Shown: piece by piece, positions 17,777 to 26,105 of the stretch
Layout: each line of letters opens with the position of its first letter
Position numbering within the stretch: the stretch's first letter is position 1
The notes under the pieces: generated by a model
The model's input: the letters and a program-made list of their open reading frames with translations, nothing else
The model's database searches: none
What the model was told of the DNA's origin: nothing
Made by a program: the position numbers and the translations under genes
Source: Microcoleus sp. bin48.metabat.b7b8b9.023
GTDB taxonomy: Bacteria; Cyanobacteriota; Cyanobacteriia; Cyanobacteriales; Microcoleaceae
Direction of reading: 5' to 3'
NCBI RefSeq assembly: GCF_013299185.1
Contig: NZ_JAAFKG010000064.1
Location: 1 to 45,041 of the forward strand
DNA length: 45,041 bases

Positions 17777-18145
17777 TTAATTCGCTTCCAATGTCAAAAT
17801 ACCCGCCGAAATATCAACTATTAAACGCCGATTTTTCAGCCACTGGCGGCCGATTAAAATTTCCGGTACTCCCGCACCCACATGAACGGGAATGTCAAAC
17901 TCTTGACCTTCAATACGCACTTTTCCTGCATAAATATCGAAATCAAATTCTCCCTTAGCTGTTTGCATTGTTTCTTTGTCTACATAAGTCCAATCAAGCC
18001 CTTCTAAATCCTGAATATCCATTGCTAACCAGCCAGAAAAACCTGTATCTAGCAGAGCATCAACAGGTAATTCTAAGCCGTTATCGGCAATCAATGAAAT
18101 TTCAAAAAACAGCTCGTCATTATCGCCAAATATTCCTTCCATCAT
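17777..18145 (-). CDS. Retropepsin-like clan AA aspartic protease
   Basis: The protein has 122 residues, with the single catalytic motif LLDTGFSGWLAMD (near residues 30-42) and a later ILIGRQWLKNRRLIVD resembling the flap-distal ILG-type strand. Clan AA proteases of this size act as dimers. The ATG at 18145 is chosen because it overlaps the stop of the upstream gene as ATGA; the longer TTG start at 18157 would give a 16-base overlap. The pair is translationally coupled. The substrate is unknown. Confidence 0.75.
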   Translation of the reverse strand: MMEGIFGDNDELFFEISLIADNGLELPVDALLDTGFSGWLAMDIQDLEGLDWTYVDKETMQTAKGEFDFDIYAGKVRIEGQEFDIPVHVGAGVPEILIGRQWLKNRRLIVDISAGILTLEAN

Positions 18146-18459
18146 ATCGTGCCACAAACTCCGGTTTCATTAATCCGAAATACGTGCGGGATAGCATTGG
18201 GATGTTTCTGACGACACATTTTTCCAGCAGCTAACGAATCTTGTTCGATAAAATGTTCTCCGCTGTCGGGTTCAACCGCCATGTACCAGTTGTAGTGGGT
18301 TTTAATCAATTCTGGTTTGAGGCGATCGAATATGGGTTGACACCGCTGGCGAAATGCGGCTCTTTCGGCGTACCATTGGGCTATTTCTTCTGGAGAAAGT
18401 ATGCGTTTTGCGTGCAATCTTTTCCGGGGTACTCTGCGAGTTGGGTTGAGATAAGTCAT
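18142..18459 (-). CDS. Small conserved protein coupled to the aspartic protease gene
   Basis: The protein has 105 residues: an Arg-rich N-terminus (TRRVPRKRLHAKRIL), a helical middle (SPEEIAQWYAERAAFRQRC) and a C-terminal half WYMAVEPDSGEHFIEQD ... HPNAIPHVFRINETG. The C-terminal pattern occurs in many small cyanobacterial proteins, to my knowledge without known function and often beside a retropepsin-like gene. GGGAG nine bases before the ATG supports the start. Its stop overlaps the protease start. A toxin-antitoxin-like or protease-substrate pair is possible but unproven. Confidence 0.65.
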   Translation of the reverse strand: MTYLNPTRRVPRKRLHAKRILSPEEIAQWYAERAAFRQRCQPIFDRLKPELIKTHYNWYMAVEPDSGEHFIEQDSLAAGKMCRQKHPNAIPHVFRINETGVCGTI

Positions 18460-18512
18460 TGTTGATTCTCCCTTATCGTGAAACTTTCATTCAATCATAT
18501 CATAAACTGGTT

Positions 18513-18630
18513 AACTGGTTCCTAGGCTCTGCCTGGGAACCAATGTCTAGAGGCTCTGCCTCGTTTTGGAAGTGGGGAAAATTCGAGGCAGAGCCTCTGG
18601 AGCTCCGTTACCAGGCTCTGCCTGGTAACG
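18513..18630. repeat. Triple-hairpin dispersed repeat, left copy
   Basis: Three stems lie in order: GGTTCCTAGGC/GCCTGGGAACC, AGAGGCTCTGCCTCG/CGAGGCAGAGCCTC and GTTACCAGGC/GCCTGGTAAC. The first 85 bases are almost identical to 19512-19597 and in the same orientation. Confidence 0.85.
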
Positions 18631-18721
18631 ATTGATATCGCACGATCTCAGTCACTCTTGACGCTTCTTGGAGTTCGATGTTAGGGTGTGTTTCGTAAAT
18701 TACATTTTTCGGATATCAATC

Positions 18722-19489
18722 GTGGCAAACACTTTGAACTTAACTAACAATTCTGATAATTTTACTATTAATCCTGGTTTGATGGCTCAGTTTCCTGGAG
18801 GTATTTTAGGCTTAGATGGCGATGATACGATCGTGGGTTCTATTGGGAATGATATCGCCAATGGCAATGTTGGTAAAGATATTTTATTTGGCAGAGATGG
18901 CAATGACAACTTGGAAGGCGGTAAAGGCGCAGATGATTTATATGGTGAAGGTGGCAGAGACACTTTGATTGGTGGTTCTGATGATGATTATCTTGCCGGT
19001 GGTGACGGAGATGATATTTTGTATGGTGGCAGAGGTGATGATTTATTGGATGGAGGTGCGGGTAACGATACTCTGAGTGGCGATCGAGGTTACACTTATT
19101 ACAAAGGCGGAACGGGTAGTGATGTGTTTGTGCTGAGAACGGATGTTGTTGCAGAAGATCCCAGGCGTAACTCTAACCGTAGTTTTAGTGGTTCGGCATG
19201 GGATGGTATTCTAGACTTTGAAAGGTCGATCGATCGCATTGGCTTGACTGGCGGTTTAACTGAGGCAAATATTACACTTATTCCCTTTTCTTTCGCGCTA
19301 TCGGATGTTATTTTCATTTCAGGGAGGTTTCCTCGAGAAGGCAAAATTTCAGCCGCCGATACAGATGTAGATAAAAACGGCCGTTATGACGGTACTACGA
19401 TTCAAATTGCTGCCACAGGTCAAGTTTTAGCTAGAGTGCTGAGTGTGACACCATCTGACTTGCAGGGGCGTTTTGTTACACTCTCATAA
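18722..19489 (+). CDS. RTX (hemolysin-type calcium-binding repeat) protein
   Basis: The protein has about 255 residues. Residues about 35-140 hold at least ten GGxGxDxLx-type nonapeptides (GRDGNDNLEGG, GDGDDILYGG, GAGNDTLSGD), which fold as a Ca-binding beta-roll. The C-terminal domain (VFVLRTDVV ... DFERSIDRIGL) is typical of the region after RTX rolls in cyanobacterial secreted proteins. Such proteins leave by type I secretion without a cleaved signal, and none is seen. A GTG at 18722 (MANTLNLTNNSDN) fits the family better than the TTG at 18668. It is flanked on both sides by direct copies of one repeat. Confidence 0.8.
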   Translation: MANTLNLTNNSDNFTINPGLMAQFPGGILGLDGDDTIVGSIGNDIANGNVGKDILFGRDGNDNLEGGKGADDLYGEGGRDTLIGGSDDDYLAGGDGDDILYGGRGDDLLDGGAGNDTLSGDRGYTYYKGGTGSDVFVLRTDVVAEDPRRNSNRSFSGSAWDGILDFERSIDRIGLTGGLTEANITLIPFSFALSDVIFISGRFPREGKISAADTDVDKNGRYDGTTIQIAATGQVLARVLSVTPSDLQGRFVTLS

Positions 19490-19511
19490 AGTGGGCATTT
19501 CTTAACTCGTT

Positions 19512-19630
19512 TAACTGGTTCCTAGGCTCTGCCTGGGAACCAATGTCTAGAGGCTCTGCCTCGTTTTGGAAGTAGGGAAAATTCGAGGCAGAGCCTCCGG
19601 ATCAGCGTTCCCAGGCAGAGCCTAGGAACG
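19512..19630. repeat. Triple-hairpin dispersed repeat, right copy
   Basis: Same orientation as the copy at 18513. The first two hairpins are nearly identical, and the third is rearranged to CGTTCCCAGGC...GCCTAGGAACG. It lies between the RTX gene and the convergent dxs gene, where it could serve as a terminator. Confidence 0.85.
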
Positions 19631-19645
19631 AGTGAACGAGTGAAA

Positions 19646-21553
19646 TTAGACGCTAACTGGTGACTGTTTGCGGCTGAATGTTGCTAAAATACGATCGCAC
19701 ATTTGCGACGGATTCAATCCCAAAGTGGCAAAGGATTGTTCCGGCGTTGCATGATCCACCAATGTATCGGGTACGCCCAGCCGCATCAGTGGTACGAGAA
19801 TATTGTTATCCATCAAAGCTTCGGCTACTGCTGAACCAAAACCACCCATTAAACAACCTTCTTCCATCGTGACAACTTTGCCAATTCGCTGTGCCAAAGG
19901 CAAGATTAATTCAGTGTCTAAAGGCTTGACAAAACGTGCATTAATCACAGTTGCTTCAATGCCATGTTCGCTCAACATCTCGGCGGTTTGCATCGCCGGA
20001 TAAACCATTGAACCGTAACCTAAGATTAGCACGTCATCGCCGTTGCGAAGGATTTCCGCTTTGCCGATCGGCAATTCTTCCCAACCTTCTTCCATCAGAG
20101 GCACGCCGTAACCGTTGCCGCGCGGGTAACGCATGGCGATCGGGCCTGTCGTGTGGTTGATGCCAGTGACTACCATCCGCTGCAATTCTGCCTCGTCTTT
20201 TGGCGCCATAATTGTCATATTTGGCAGACAGCGCAAGTATGAAATGTCGTACATTCCTTGGTGGGTTGGGCCGTCGGCGCCGACAATCCCGGCGCGATCC
20301 AAACAGAAGAACACTGGCAAGTTTTGGATGCAGACATCGTGAACTATTTGGTCGTATCCCCGCTGCAAAAATGTCGAGTAAATTGCGACAACCGGACGCA
20401 TTCCTTCGCAGGCTAAACCTGCCGATAAAGTCACTGCGTGCTGTTCGGCAATCCCAACATCGATGTACTGTTTCGGTAGTTTTTCCTGAAGTTTGTCTAG
20501 GCAAGTTCCGGTTGCCATGGCAGCGGTGATGCCGACAATTTTGGGATTATTTTCTGCTAGCTTAACCAGGGCGTGGGCAAATACTTTTGCGTAGGCTGGT
20601 GGCTTGGGTTTGGTCGAGGGGATGCCTTTCCCCGTGGCTAAGTTAAAGGGATTTTGGGCGTGATATCCTACTTGGTCTTTTTCCGCGATCGCATATCCTT
20701 TGCCCTTCACCGTCACCACATGAACTAACACAGGGCCTTGGATGGTATGACCTTGTTTGAAAGTAGCAATTAACTCTTCCAAATTGTGTCCATCTACCGG
20801 GCCCATGTAGGTAAAGCCCAATTCTTCAATTACGGCTCCCACTTTCGATACGGCTAACCGTTTCATGCCTTCTTTGAGGCGTTCCATTTCTGGGGTAAAA
20901 GTTTCGCCAACAAAGGGAATTTGTTTGAATTGTTCCTCTAAGTTATCTTTGAGAAATTGCACCGGCTGCGAAAGTCGCATTTTGTTCAAATAGCGGGTAA
21001 TTGCGCCGACATTGGGCGAGATTGACATCTCGTTGTCGTTGAGCACTACCATCACATTGGTTTTCGGCATATGGCCCGCGTGGTTGATCGCTTCTAGTGC
21101 CATGCCGCCAGTCAATGCGCCGTCGCCGATGACTGCTACAGTTTTAAAGTTTTCGCCCTTCAGGTCGCGCGCCATAGCCATTCCTAGAGCAGCGGAAATG
21201 CTCGTAGAAGCGTGACCAGCTCCAAAATGGTCAAATTTGCTCTCGCAGCGCTTGAGATAGCCTGCAACGCCGTCTTTTTGGCGCAGGGTGTGAAATTGGT
21301 TGTAGCGCCCGGTGATCAATTTGTGCGGATAAGCTTGATGGCCGACATCCCAGGTAACTTTGTCGCGATCGAGATCCAGGGTTTGGTAGAGTGCTAAGGT
21401 CAGTTCGACTACACCCAATCCTGGGCCGAGGTGTCCGCCGCTCGCTGCTACAGTTTCTAAATGCTTTTCTCGAATTTGTCGGGCAATTTGTTCGAGTTGA
21501 TGAATCGACAGGCCGTGTAATTGGTTTGGATGAGTCAGTTCGCTGAGATGCAT
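19646..21553 (-). CDS. dxs: 1-deoxy-D-xylulose-5-phosphate synthase
   Basis: The protein has 635 residues, full length for the family. It joins pyruvate and glyceraldehyde 3-phosphate with thiamine diphosphate to make DXP, the first step of the MEP isoprenoid pathway that feeds carotenoids, phytol and quinones. The TPP motif is GDGALTGGMALEAINHAG, ending in NDN (VVLNDNEMSISPNVGA). The transketolase Pyr domain has DVGIAEQHAVTLSAGLA. The N-terminal GGHLGPGLGVVELT and DVGHQAYPHKLITGR are typical of DXS. It appears monocistronic. The ATG at 21553 has AGGAGCGGG about 10 bases upstream. Confidence 0.97.
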   Translation of the reverse strand: MHLSELTHPNQLHGLSIHQLEQIARQIREKHLETVAASGGHLGPGLGVVELTLALYQTLDLDRDKVTWDVGHQAYPHKLITGRYNQFHTLRQKDGVAGYLKRCESKFDHFGAGHASTSISAALGMAMARDLKGENFKTVAVIGDGALTGGMALEAINHAGHMPKTNVMVVLNDNEMSISPNVGAITRYLNKMRLSQPVQFLKDNLEEQFKQIPFVGETFTPEMERLKEGMKRLAVSKVGAVIEELGFTYMGPVDGHNLEELIATFKQGHTIQGPVLVHVVTVKGKGYAIAEKDQVGYHAQNPFNLATGKGIPSTKPKPPAYAKVFAHALVKLAENNPKIVGITAAMATGTCLDKLQEKLPKQYIDVGIAEQHAVTLSAGLACEGMRPVVAIYSTFLQRGYDQIVHDVCIQNLPVFFCLDRAGIVGADGPTHQGMYDISYLRCLPNMTIMAPKDEAELQRMVVTGINHTTGPIAMRYPRGNGYGVPLMEEGWEELPIGKAEILRNGDDVLILGYGSMVYPAMQTAEMLSEHGIEATVINARFVKPLDTELILPLAQRIGKVVTMEEGCLMGGFGSAVAEALMDNNILVPLMRLGVPDTLVDHATPEQSFATLGLNPSQMCDRILATFSRKQSPVSV

Positions 21554-21792
21554 ATTTTAAAATCCCGCTCCTAAGAATTAGGACGAATCCTTAACAGATA
21601 ATAGTTTGAGCCTGCGGCGTTCGGTACGCGCAAACTTAGAATATTTTACCTGTTATTTGAGAAAAACTGTTAGGCGTAAGATTTTTATTATTTTTGACCT
21701 GGTAATTATAATAAGTAAATCGCAAACAGTCAATCTAAAAAATGCTTATCTTGTTAGTTGGCAACGGCTAATTATTAGCTGCACGGGGATTA

Positions 21793-22030
21793 TTAGCGAT
21801 TTAAAACTGGTTTTTGTAATGATGGCTGACTTTTTAACCATTGGGTTTCTGCAAGCGGACTGTGATGCAAAATCATTAACTGCGATTTTTTAAGGGATTC
21901 TAGCGCGTAGGTACAACCTTGCAAATCGCTAAACTCAACTTCAACAAATTCTGCATCGCATTCATCAACTACCGTTCCAACTTTACCTCGATATATTGTA
22001 ATGCAATAATATCGAGCGGTTTGATTGTGC
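21793..22030 (-). pseudogene. Decayed DUF4926 small protein gene
   Basis: The 3' part reads YRGKVGTVVDECDAEFVEVE and continues to SQLMILHH, the core of the DUF4926 family (from memory). Members usually begin with a stretch like LLDVVALxxDLPxxxL before RGQVGTVVE. Here IKPLDIIALQ is found in another frame at about 22027-21998, just ahead of YRGK. This points to a small deletion that removed the linking residues and shifted the frame. An alternative TTG start at 22032 would give an intact but truncated protein of 79 residues. The extended tail after HH is not family-like. Confidence 0.55.
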
Positions 22031-22110
22031 AATTAATTTTTAGATGCCTCTTTGGTCGATCGATCGCCTTTTAAGCGATCGCGAACAGGATTTACGCATT
22101 AAGACTCCTC

Positions 22111-22174
22111 GAAACCGGGTTTTTTACTTTATCTAGACGATCCAACGAAAAATTGTCGTAAAAAACCCGGTTTC
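22111..22174. repeat. Long hairpin GAAACCGGGTTTTTTAC / GTAAAAAACCCGGTTTC
   Basis: Two arms of about 16 bases pair across a loop of about 30 bases. Short relatives (AAACCCGGTTTC) occur near 36856 and 2349. It is a dispersed repeat with terminator-like T-runs inside the arms. Confidence 0.7.
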
Positions 22175-22323
22175 TGACAAAAAGTACGATCGCAAACCAA
22201 TGAAGACACCAAAGCCGATCGCCCTTCACAATTTATCGCTTGTCAATTGAAACACAAAAGGGCGATCGCACTTATCCGTTAAAACATTCGCTCTATCTGA
22301 GTCGATCCTCTTCGAGGGCTTCG

Positions 22324-22533
22324 CTAACGAACTTCTGGCAATTTCTCGGCCCCAGTCGTATCAAAGACGATCGCGTGTTTAGTCGCAGGTAACAACCGCC
22401 GTAAAATCTGGATGTATCCCTCTGCATCACCCCGCCGGTGGAATCGAGCAACCACCAATCGCTGCATATTTGGCAATTGCCGCACAATACACCAGGGATG
22501 AGAGTTTAATTTTGGCTTCGATGTTGGTATCAT
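22324..22533 (-). CDS. Small conserved cyanobacterial protein of unknown function
   Basis: The protein has 69 residues: SHPWCIVRQLPNMQRLVVAR, followed by HRRGDAEGYIQILRRLLP and IVFDTTG. The pattern WCIVR...VARFxxRxDAExYLQxLRRxxP...IVFD is one I recall from many cyanobacterial hypothetical proteins of about 70 residues. The ATG at 22533 is chosen because GGAAGGA lies about eight bases upstream; the longer frame adds seven residues of repeat-like sequence. No function is assigned. Confidence 0.6.
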   Translation of the reverse strand: MIPTSKPKLNSHPWCIVRQLPNMQRLVVARFHRRGDAEGYIQILRRLLPATKHAIVFDTTGAEKLPEVR

Positions 22534-22666
22534 AGGAAAATCCTTCCCCGCCAAAAGCGGGGTGTGATAGAAAAAGCGATCGCCCTTAAGTTTTCGACGC
22601 TAAGAGGGCGGTCGTTTTGAATTATTTAGATGTTAAGGTTAAATCTAACCACTTGTCAAGGGCAAA

Positions 22667-22879
22667 ATGGGGCGAGTTAGACTAAAAATTCGAGAGTTGG
22701 CAGAAGAAAAGGGCTGGACGCTCCAAGACGTGGCCGAGCGCTCTGGGGTCAATTACAATACGCTGAAAGGTTATGCTAGACGCGATGATGGGATGAGTAT
22801 GGTTGATCTAAGCGCCGTTTGGAAAATCGCCCTGGCTTTTGATGTAATGATTGAAGATTTGGTCGAGTTTTTGGAATAG
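22667..22879 (+). CDS. XRE-family HTH regulator, tandem copy 1
   Basis: The protein has 70 residues and is essentially a single Cro/C1-type helix-turn-helix: RLKIRELAEEKGWTLQDVAE, then SGVNYNTLKGYAR, then LSAVWKIALAFDVMIEDLVE. It probably binds DNA as a dimer; it resembles stand-alone XRE regulators of prophages and toxin-antitoxin modules. It is the first of three near-tandem paralogues. The start at ATG 22667 lacks a strong Shine-Dalgarno. No toxin gene is seen beside it. Confidence 0.8.
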   Translation: MGRVRLKIRELAEEKGWTLQDVAERSGVNYNTLKGYARRDDGMSMVDLSAVWKIALAFDVMIEDLVEFLE

Positions 22880-22896
22880 TAACGGCTATGGCGCTA

Positions 22897-23109
22897 ATGG
22901 GATACGTGAGATTGCGGATTCGAGAACTAGCTGAGCAAAGAGGTTGGACGTTCAAAGAAGTTGCCGATCGATCCGAAGTCAATTACAACACCGTAAAAAG
23001 CTACGGGAGGCGCGATGCTTTGAACACGGCCGATATTTCTGCTGTCTACAAAATCGCCCGCGCTTTCGACGTGACAATGGAAGATTTAGTTGAGATTTTG
23101 GAAGATTGA
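22897..23109 (+). CDS. XRE-family HTH regulator, tandem copy 2
   Basis: The protein has 70 residues from the ATG at 22897 (MGYVRLRIRELAEQ), aligning end to end with copy 1: RTW-like RGWTFKEVADRSEVNYNTV and ISAVYKIARAFDVTMEDLVE. An ATG nine bases upstream is also possible, but the internal one matches the paralogues' start. It lies 17 bases after copy 1, so the two are probably co-transcribed. Divergence from copy 1 is about one third of residues, so the duplication is not recent. Confidence 0.8.
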   Translation: MGYVRLRIRELAEQRGWTFKEVADRSEVNYNTVKSYGRRDALNTADISAVYKIARAFDVTMEDLVEILED

Positions 23110-23119
23110 GGGCTCAGAA

Positions 23120-23275
23120 ATGGGGCGAGTCAGGCTGAAGATTCAAAAGTTGGCTCAAGAAAAGCGCCCGACACTGCAAGATGTGTCTCCTCGATCGGCA
23201 CAAGGTTTGCTTAAAAAAATGTATCAAACTTTTACAAAGAAACCGATCGCACTCATAAAGCCACTATCTTCGTAA
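23120..23275 (+). pseudogene. Decayed third XRE HTH copy
   Basis: From ATG 23120 the frame reads MGRVRLKIQKLAQEKRPTLQ and DVSPRSAQ, matching the first 25 residues of copies 1 and 2. It then diverges into an unrelated Lys-rich tail and stops at 23275. The second helix and the conserved AFDVxxEDLVE end are missing. It follows copy 2 by 10 bases, as expected for a three-gene tandem array whose last member is degraded. Confidence 0.7.
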
Positions 23276-23880
23276 CAAAAGCACTTTATCAGCATGAGTC
23301 TGGTTATCGAAGTTTGGATTATTCGACTCTACACCGCCCCCAACACCTGACAGATAAAGATTTGTAATGTTTTGTCAACATCTTTGGGCTGCTGAATTAA
23401 AATCTTCTCATAAAAAAGACGAGCTTTTAGCAGGCACAAATTATGAAAAAAGTTTAAAACTCAGCTTAAGAACTCGAGTTCGCTGCTCTGACAAAGTGCA
23501 ATAACAATGTAACTAATGTAACTTTTGATGCAAGAACCACTAGCATTAACTTTGTTGAAGGCGACAGGTCAATTTCTGGCCGTGCCTTCAGAAAATCGCT
23601 TTCCTCGTCGATCGCATCAAATTTTAAATGCAATTACTTTGCTTGCACGACGGGAACCGCAGGTGTAAAGGAAAAATTTAAGTCCAAAGCTGACGCACCA
23701 GAACTTTGAGCGACGGTTTTTTGACCGACAACGAGGACAGAAACACAGTCTTTTCCTCCATCAAACCTGGTTTTTGCGTCCAACACTCAACTCGATCGAA
23801 TGAATGCAGTCGCAGCCAACATTTAGTTAGATGTTGCGATACTGCAAGTTGCGCGCTTGTACAGGGAGCTAACGGCAGTG
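23276..23880. other. Intergenic region upstream of the MBL gene
   Basis: About 600 bases with no convincing gene apart from the doubtful 46-residue ORF. Both long ORFs on either strand near 23680-24150 overlap the MBL gene out of frame and are shadows. Confidence 0.5.
23528..23668 (+). CDS. Possible 46-residue ORF, unrecognised
   Basis: An ATG-to-TAA frame of 47 codons (MQEPLALTLLKATGQFLAVP, then IL-rich helix and basic end) lies in the otherwise empty stretch before the MBL gene. There is no clear ribosome-binding site and no family recognised. It may be a chance ORF. Confidence 0.2.
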   Translation: MQEPLALTLLKATGQFLAVPSENRFPRRSHQILNAITLLARREPQV

Positions 23881-25515
23881 ATGGATCTCGATTGTTTACC
23901 TTACGGCGCAGGCCACGCCCAGGAAGGGGTCTGTCTGCTAGTGCGAATGGGGCCGTACCGCATTTTACTCGACTGCGGTATAGAGGATGTCGCACCCCTG
24001 TCAGCGACAGTAGATCGATCGCCCCCAGCCGATTTCGTAGTGTGCACCCACGCCCACTCCGACCACGCCAGAGGTTTGCTAGCACTCCACCAGGCTTTCC
24101 CCCTGCTGCCAATTTACGCCAGCGAAGTCACAGCGCGACTGCTACCGCTTAACTGGCCGGCCCAGTCTCAGCAGCCAGAGTCCCGTTTCTGTGAAGCTCT
24201 ACCCTGGCAGTCCCCGATCGAACTGCGCCGGGGACTGAGCGTGCAGTTGTTCCCGTCGGGCCATTTGCCCGGAGCGGCGACTGTACTCTTGACCTATGAA
24301 GCCCCCCATCGCACCTACACCCTGGTTTACACCGGTGACTTTTTTCTGTCCAATTGTCGTTTGGTGGAAGGTTTGCCGCTGGGAGAACTCCGGGGCATGA
24401 AGCCCGACGTGTTAATTGTGGAAGGTAGTTACGGCACGGCGCGCCACCCTCACCGCCGACAACTGGAAAATCAGTTAGCCGATCGCATCCACCGCGCGAT
24501 CGCCGACGGATACTCGGTACTGCTACCGGCACCCGCCCTCGGTTTGGGTCAAGAACTGCTGATGCTGCTCCGCAGCCACCACTACTTCACCGGGCGCGAC
24601 TTGGATATTTGGGTGGACGGCACTGTTGCCGACGGGTGCGACGCTTATCTGGAACTACTGCCCCATTTTCCCACCGCCGTTCAAAACTTTGCTCTCCACC
24701 AACCTTTGTTTTGGGACGAAAGGGTGAAACCCCGCGTGCGCCGGCTGTCTGCCGAACAGCGCTCCGAATTGGGGAAAACCCCGTGTATTTTAATTACTGA
24801 CCAAATTGCTGATTTGGGTTTGTACGTTGCCGATCGCACAAATCCTTGGATTTTACTCGCACCTCAAAAACCCGGATATCCCGTCAGGGAATGGTTTGCC
24901 AACTGGCAGGAATCAGGAGTTCGGCTCATTGAAACTTACTTGCTAGCCGAACACTGCGACGGGCCGGGAACTACCCAGCTCATCCACAATTTGCGTCCGC
25001 AGCACGTAATTTTAGTGCACGGTTCCCCTGCATATTTGGCTGACTTAGCTAACTTGGACGAGCTGCGAAACCGCTACCAGTTGCACACTCCGGCGGTAGG
25101 GACTGTTGTCGAATTGCCGATCGGGGAAATGTTTTTGCAGCCCGCTATCCCCGAAACTAACTATGAGGGAGAACTCAGCGAATTGGGGACAGAGGTAGCA
25201 ATTAGCTTGCCGAGTCCGATTACAGCCGATCCTCGGTGGGCAAATTTTGCCGATACAGGTTTGGTAGAAGCGCGCTGGCAAGGCGAAGAACTGGTACTGC
25301 GCGGCATCTCCCAGCGGGAACTGCTGTTTCAAGGCAACGCCGTTCAGGCAAACCTCGAATGCTGCGGCAATTGCCAGCACTACCGCGGCCAGCGCTGTTG
25401 GAACCAGTCCAGTGCTTTGTTTGGCTTTAAAGTCACTCCCGATGGTTTCTGTCCGGTGTTTGAAGCGATACCGGAGTCTGAATTTTTCCTAGATGAGGAA
25501 TTAGATGCGGAATAA
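23881..25515 (+). CDS. MBL-fold/beta-CASP-like metallo-hydrolase with C-terminal Cys cluster
   Basis: The protein has 544 residues. The metallo-beta-lactamase motif THAHSDHARG lies near residues 59-68, with later metal ligands SGHLPGAATVLL and YTGDFFLSN. A beta-CASP-type insert follows (VEGSYG ... HGSPAYLADL), as in CPSF/RNase-type enzymes. The last 60 residues carry four or five Cys (CCGNCQHYRGQRCWN ... GFCPVFE), resembling a small Fe-S or zinc knuckle. It is probably a nuclease or hydrolase on RNA; no direct evidence. The start is ATG 23881; AGGGAG lies upstream, and GTG 23878 is an alternative. Confidence 0.78.
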   Translation: MDLDCLPYGAGHAQEGVCLLVRMGPYRILLDCGIEDVAPLSATVDRSPPADFVVCTHAHSDHARGLLALHQAFPLLPIYASEVTARLLPLNWPAQSQQPESRFCEALPWQSPIELRRGLSVQLFPSGHLPGAATVLLTYEAPHRTYTLVYTGDFFLSNCRLVEGLPLGELRGMKPDVLIVEGSYGTARHPHRRQLENQLADRIHRAIADGYSVLLPAPALGLGQELLMLLRSHHYFTGRDLDIWVDGTVADGCDAYLELLPHFPTAVQNFALHQPLFWDERVKPRVRRLSAEQRSELGKTPCILITDQIADLGLYVADRTNPWILLAPQKPGYPVREWFANWQESGVRLIETYLLAEHCDGPGTTQLIHNLRPQHVILVHGSPAYLADLANLDELRNRYQLHTPAVGTVVELPIGEMFLQPAIPETNYEGELSELGTEVAISLPSPITADPRWANFADTGLVEARWQGEELVLRGISQRELLFQGNAVQANLECCGNCQHYRGQRCWNQSSALFGFKVTPDGFCPVFEAIPESEFFLDEELDAE

Positions 25516-25697
25516 ACCTATTGTTGTCATGGCGATCGACAGCTTAGGGCGCTTTCTGATGAGAGCGATCGCAGTATTTGTTGTTCGTTGGTTCTGCGTC
25601 TGTGACTGCTCTGGTGGCTCAGAGGCGAAAACGGGCGATCGAACTCAAATTTCCATCCAAATAGCTTATTTGGTGACAATCCAGCAGATTTTTCGGC

Positions 25698-25719
25698 AAA
25701 ACCCGAGTTTTGCCCCATT
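25698..25719. terminator. Short perfect hairpin GGCAAAAC-CCGA-GTTTTGCC
   Basis: Eight base pairs with a 4-base loop lie downstream of the MBL gene (plus) and the convergent small gene. No T-run follows directly, so terminator function is uncertain. Confidence 0.3.
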
Positions 25720-25793
25720 CCTCGACAAAAAAGGGAGAAAAGTCGTTTTCTTTTCCCCCAACTATTCTTTGTGCCTCAAGCTCTAGATCAAAA

Positions 25794-26105
25794 CTATTCT
25801 AAATTCGAGTCCGGGTAGTGATTGCGAATTTGCTCGGCTTCGGGACAATCGTCAGAAACTAGGGGTTCGCAGTTAGTTCTCGACACCGAAGCCAACTTCT
25901 GGGACACAGCTCCAATACTTTCTAGACGCACCATTTCTTCCCAGGAGCTAATTTCGTCTTCTTCGTCGGTTTCGTAGCGCAGCGTGACTAGATCCCCTTC
26001 AATATCTAGGATACGAGCGCGCTCTATCCAACGTTGCTGATCTCGAAGAAAAATAGAAACCTCACGACCATCACAACAGAGTTGATAGATTTTGCGCTGT
26101 AGCAT
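25794..26105 (-). CDS. Conserved cyanobacterial protein, probably DUF6679
   Basis: The protein has 103 residues. It begins MLQRKIYQLCCDGREVSIFL, continues WIERARILDIEGDLVTLRYE and has an acidic TDEEDEISSWEEMVRLESIG. This pattern is strongly kept in cyanobacterial small proteins that I recall as DUF6679. The N-terminal part looks like a small beta barrel; the C-terminal 30 residues are variable. Function unknown. The ATG at 26105 has an AGGAG about seven bases upstream. Confidence 0.75.
   Translation of the reverse strand: MLQRKIYQLCCDGREVSIFLRDQQRWIERARILDIEGDLVTLRYETDEEDEISSWEEMVRLESIGAVSQKLASVSRTNCEPLVSDDCPEAEQIRNHYPDSNLE

Noticed and set aside
23678..24152. Two overlapping ORFs of about 145 codons on opposite strands
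   Set aside because: Both are shadows over the start of the MBL gene, which carries clear catalytic motifs.
25505..25786. 93-codon ORF after the MBL gene
   Set aside because: No family similarity, contains a repeat-like hairpin, and no ribosome-binding site of its own.
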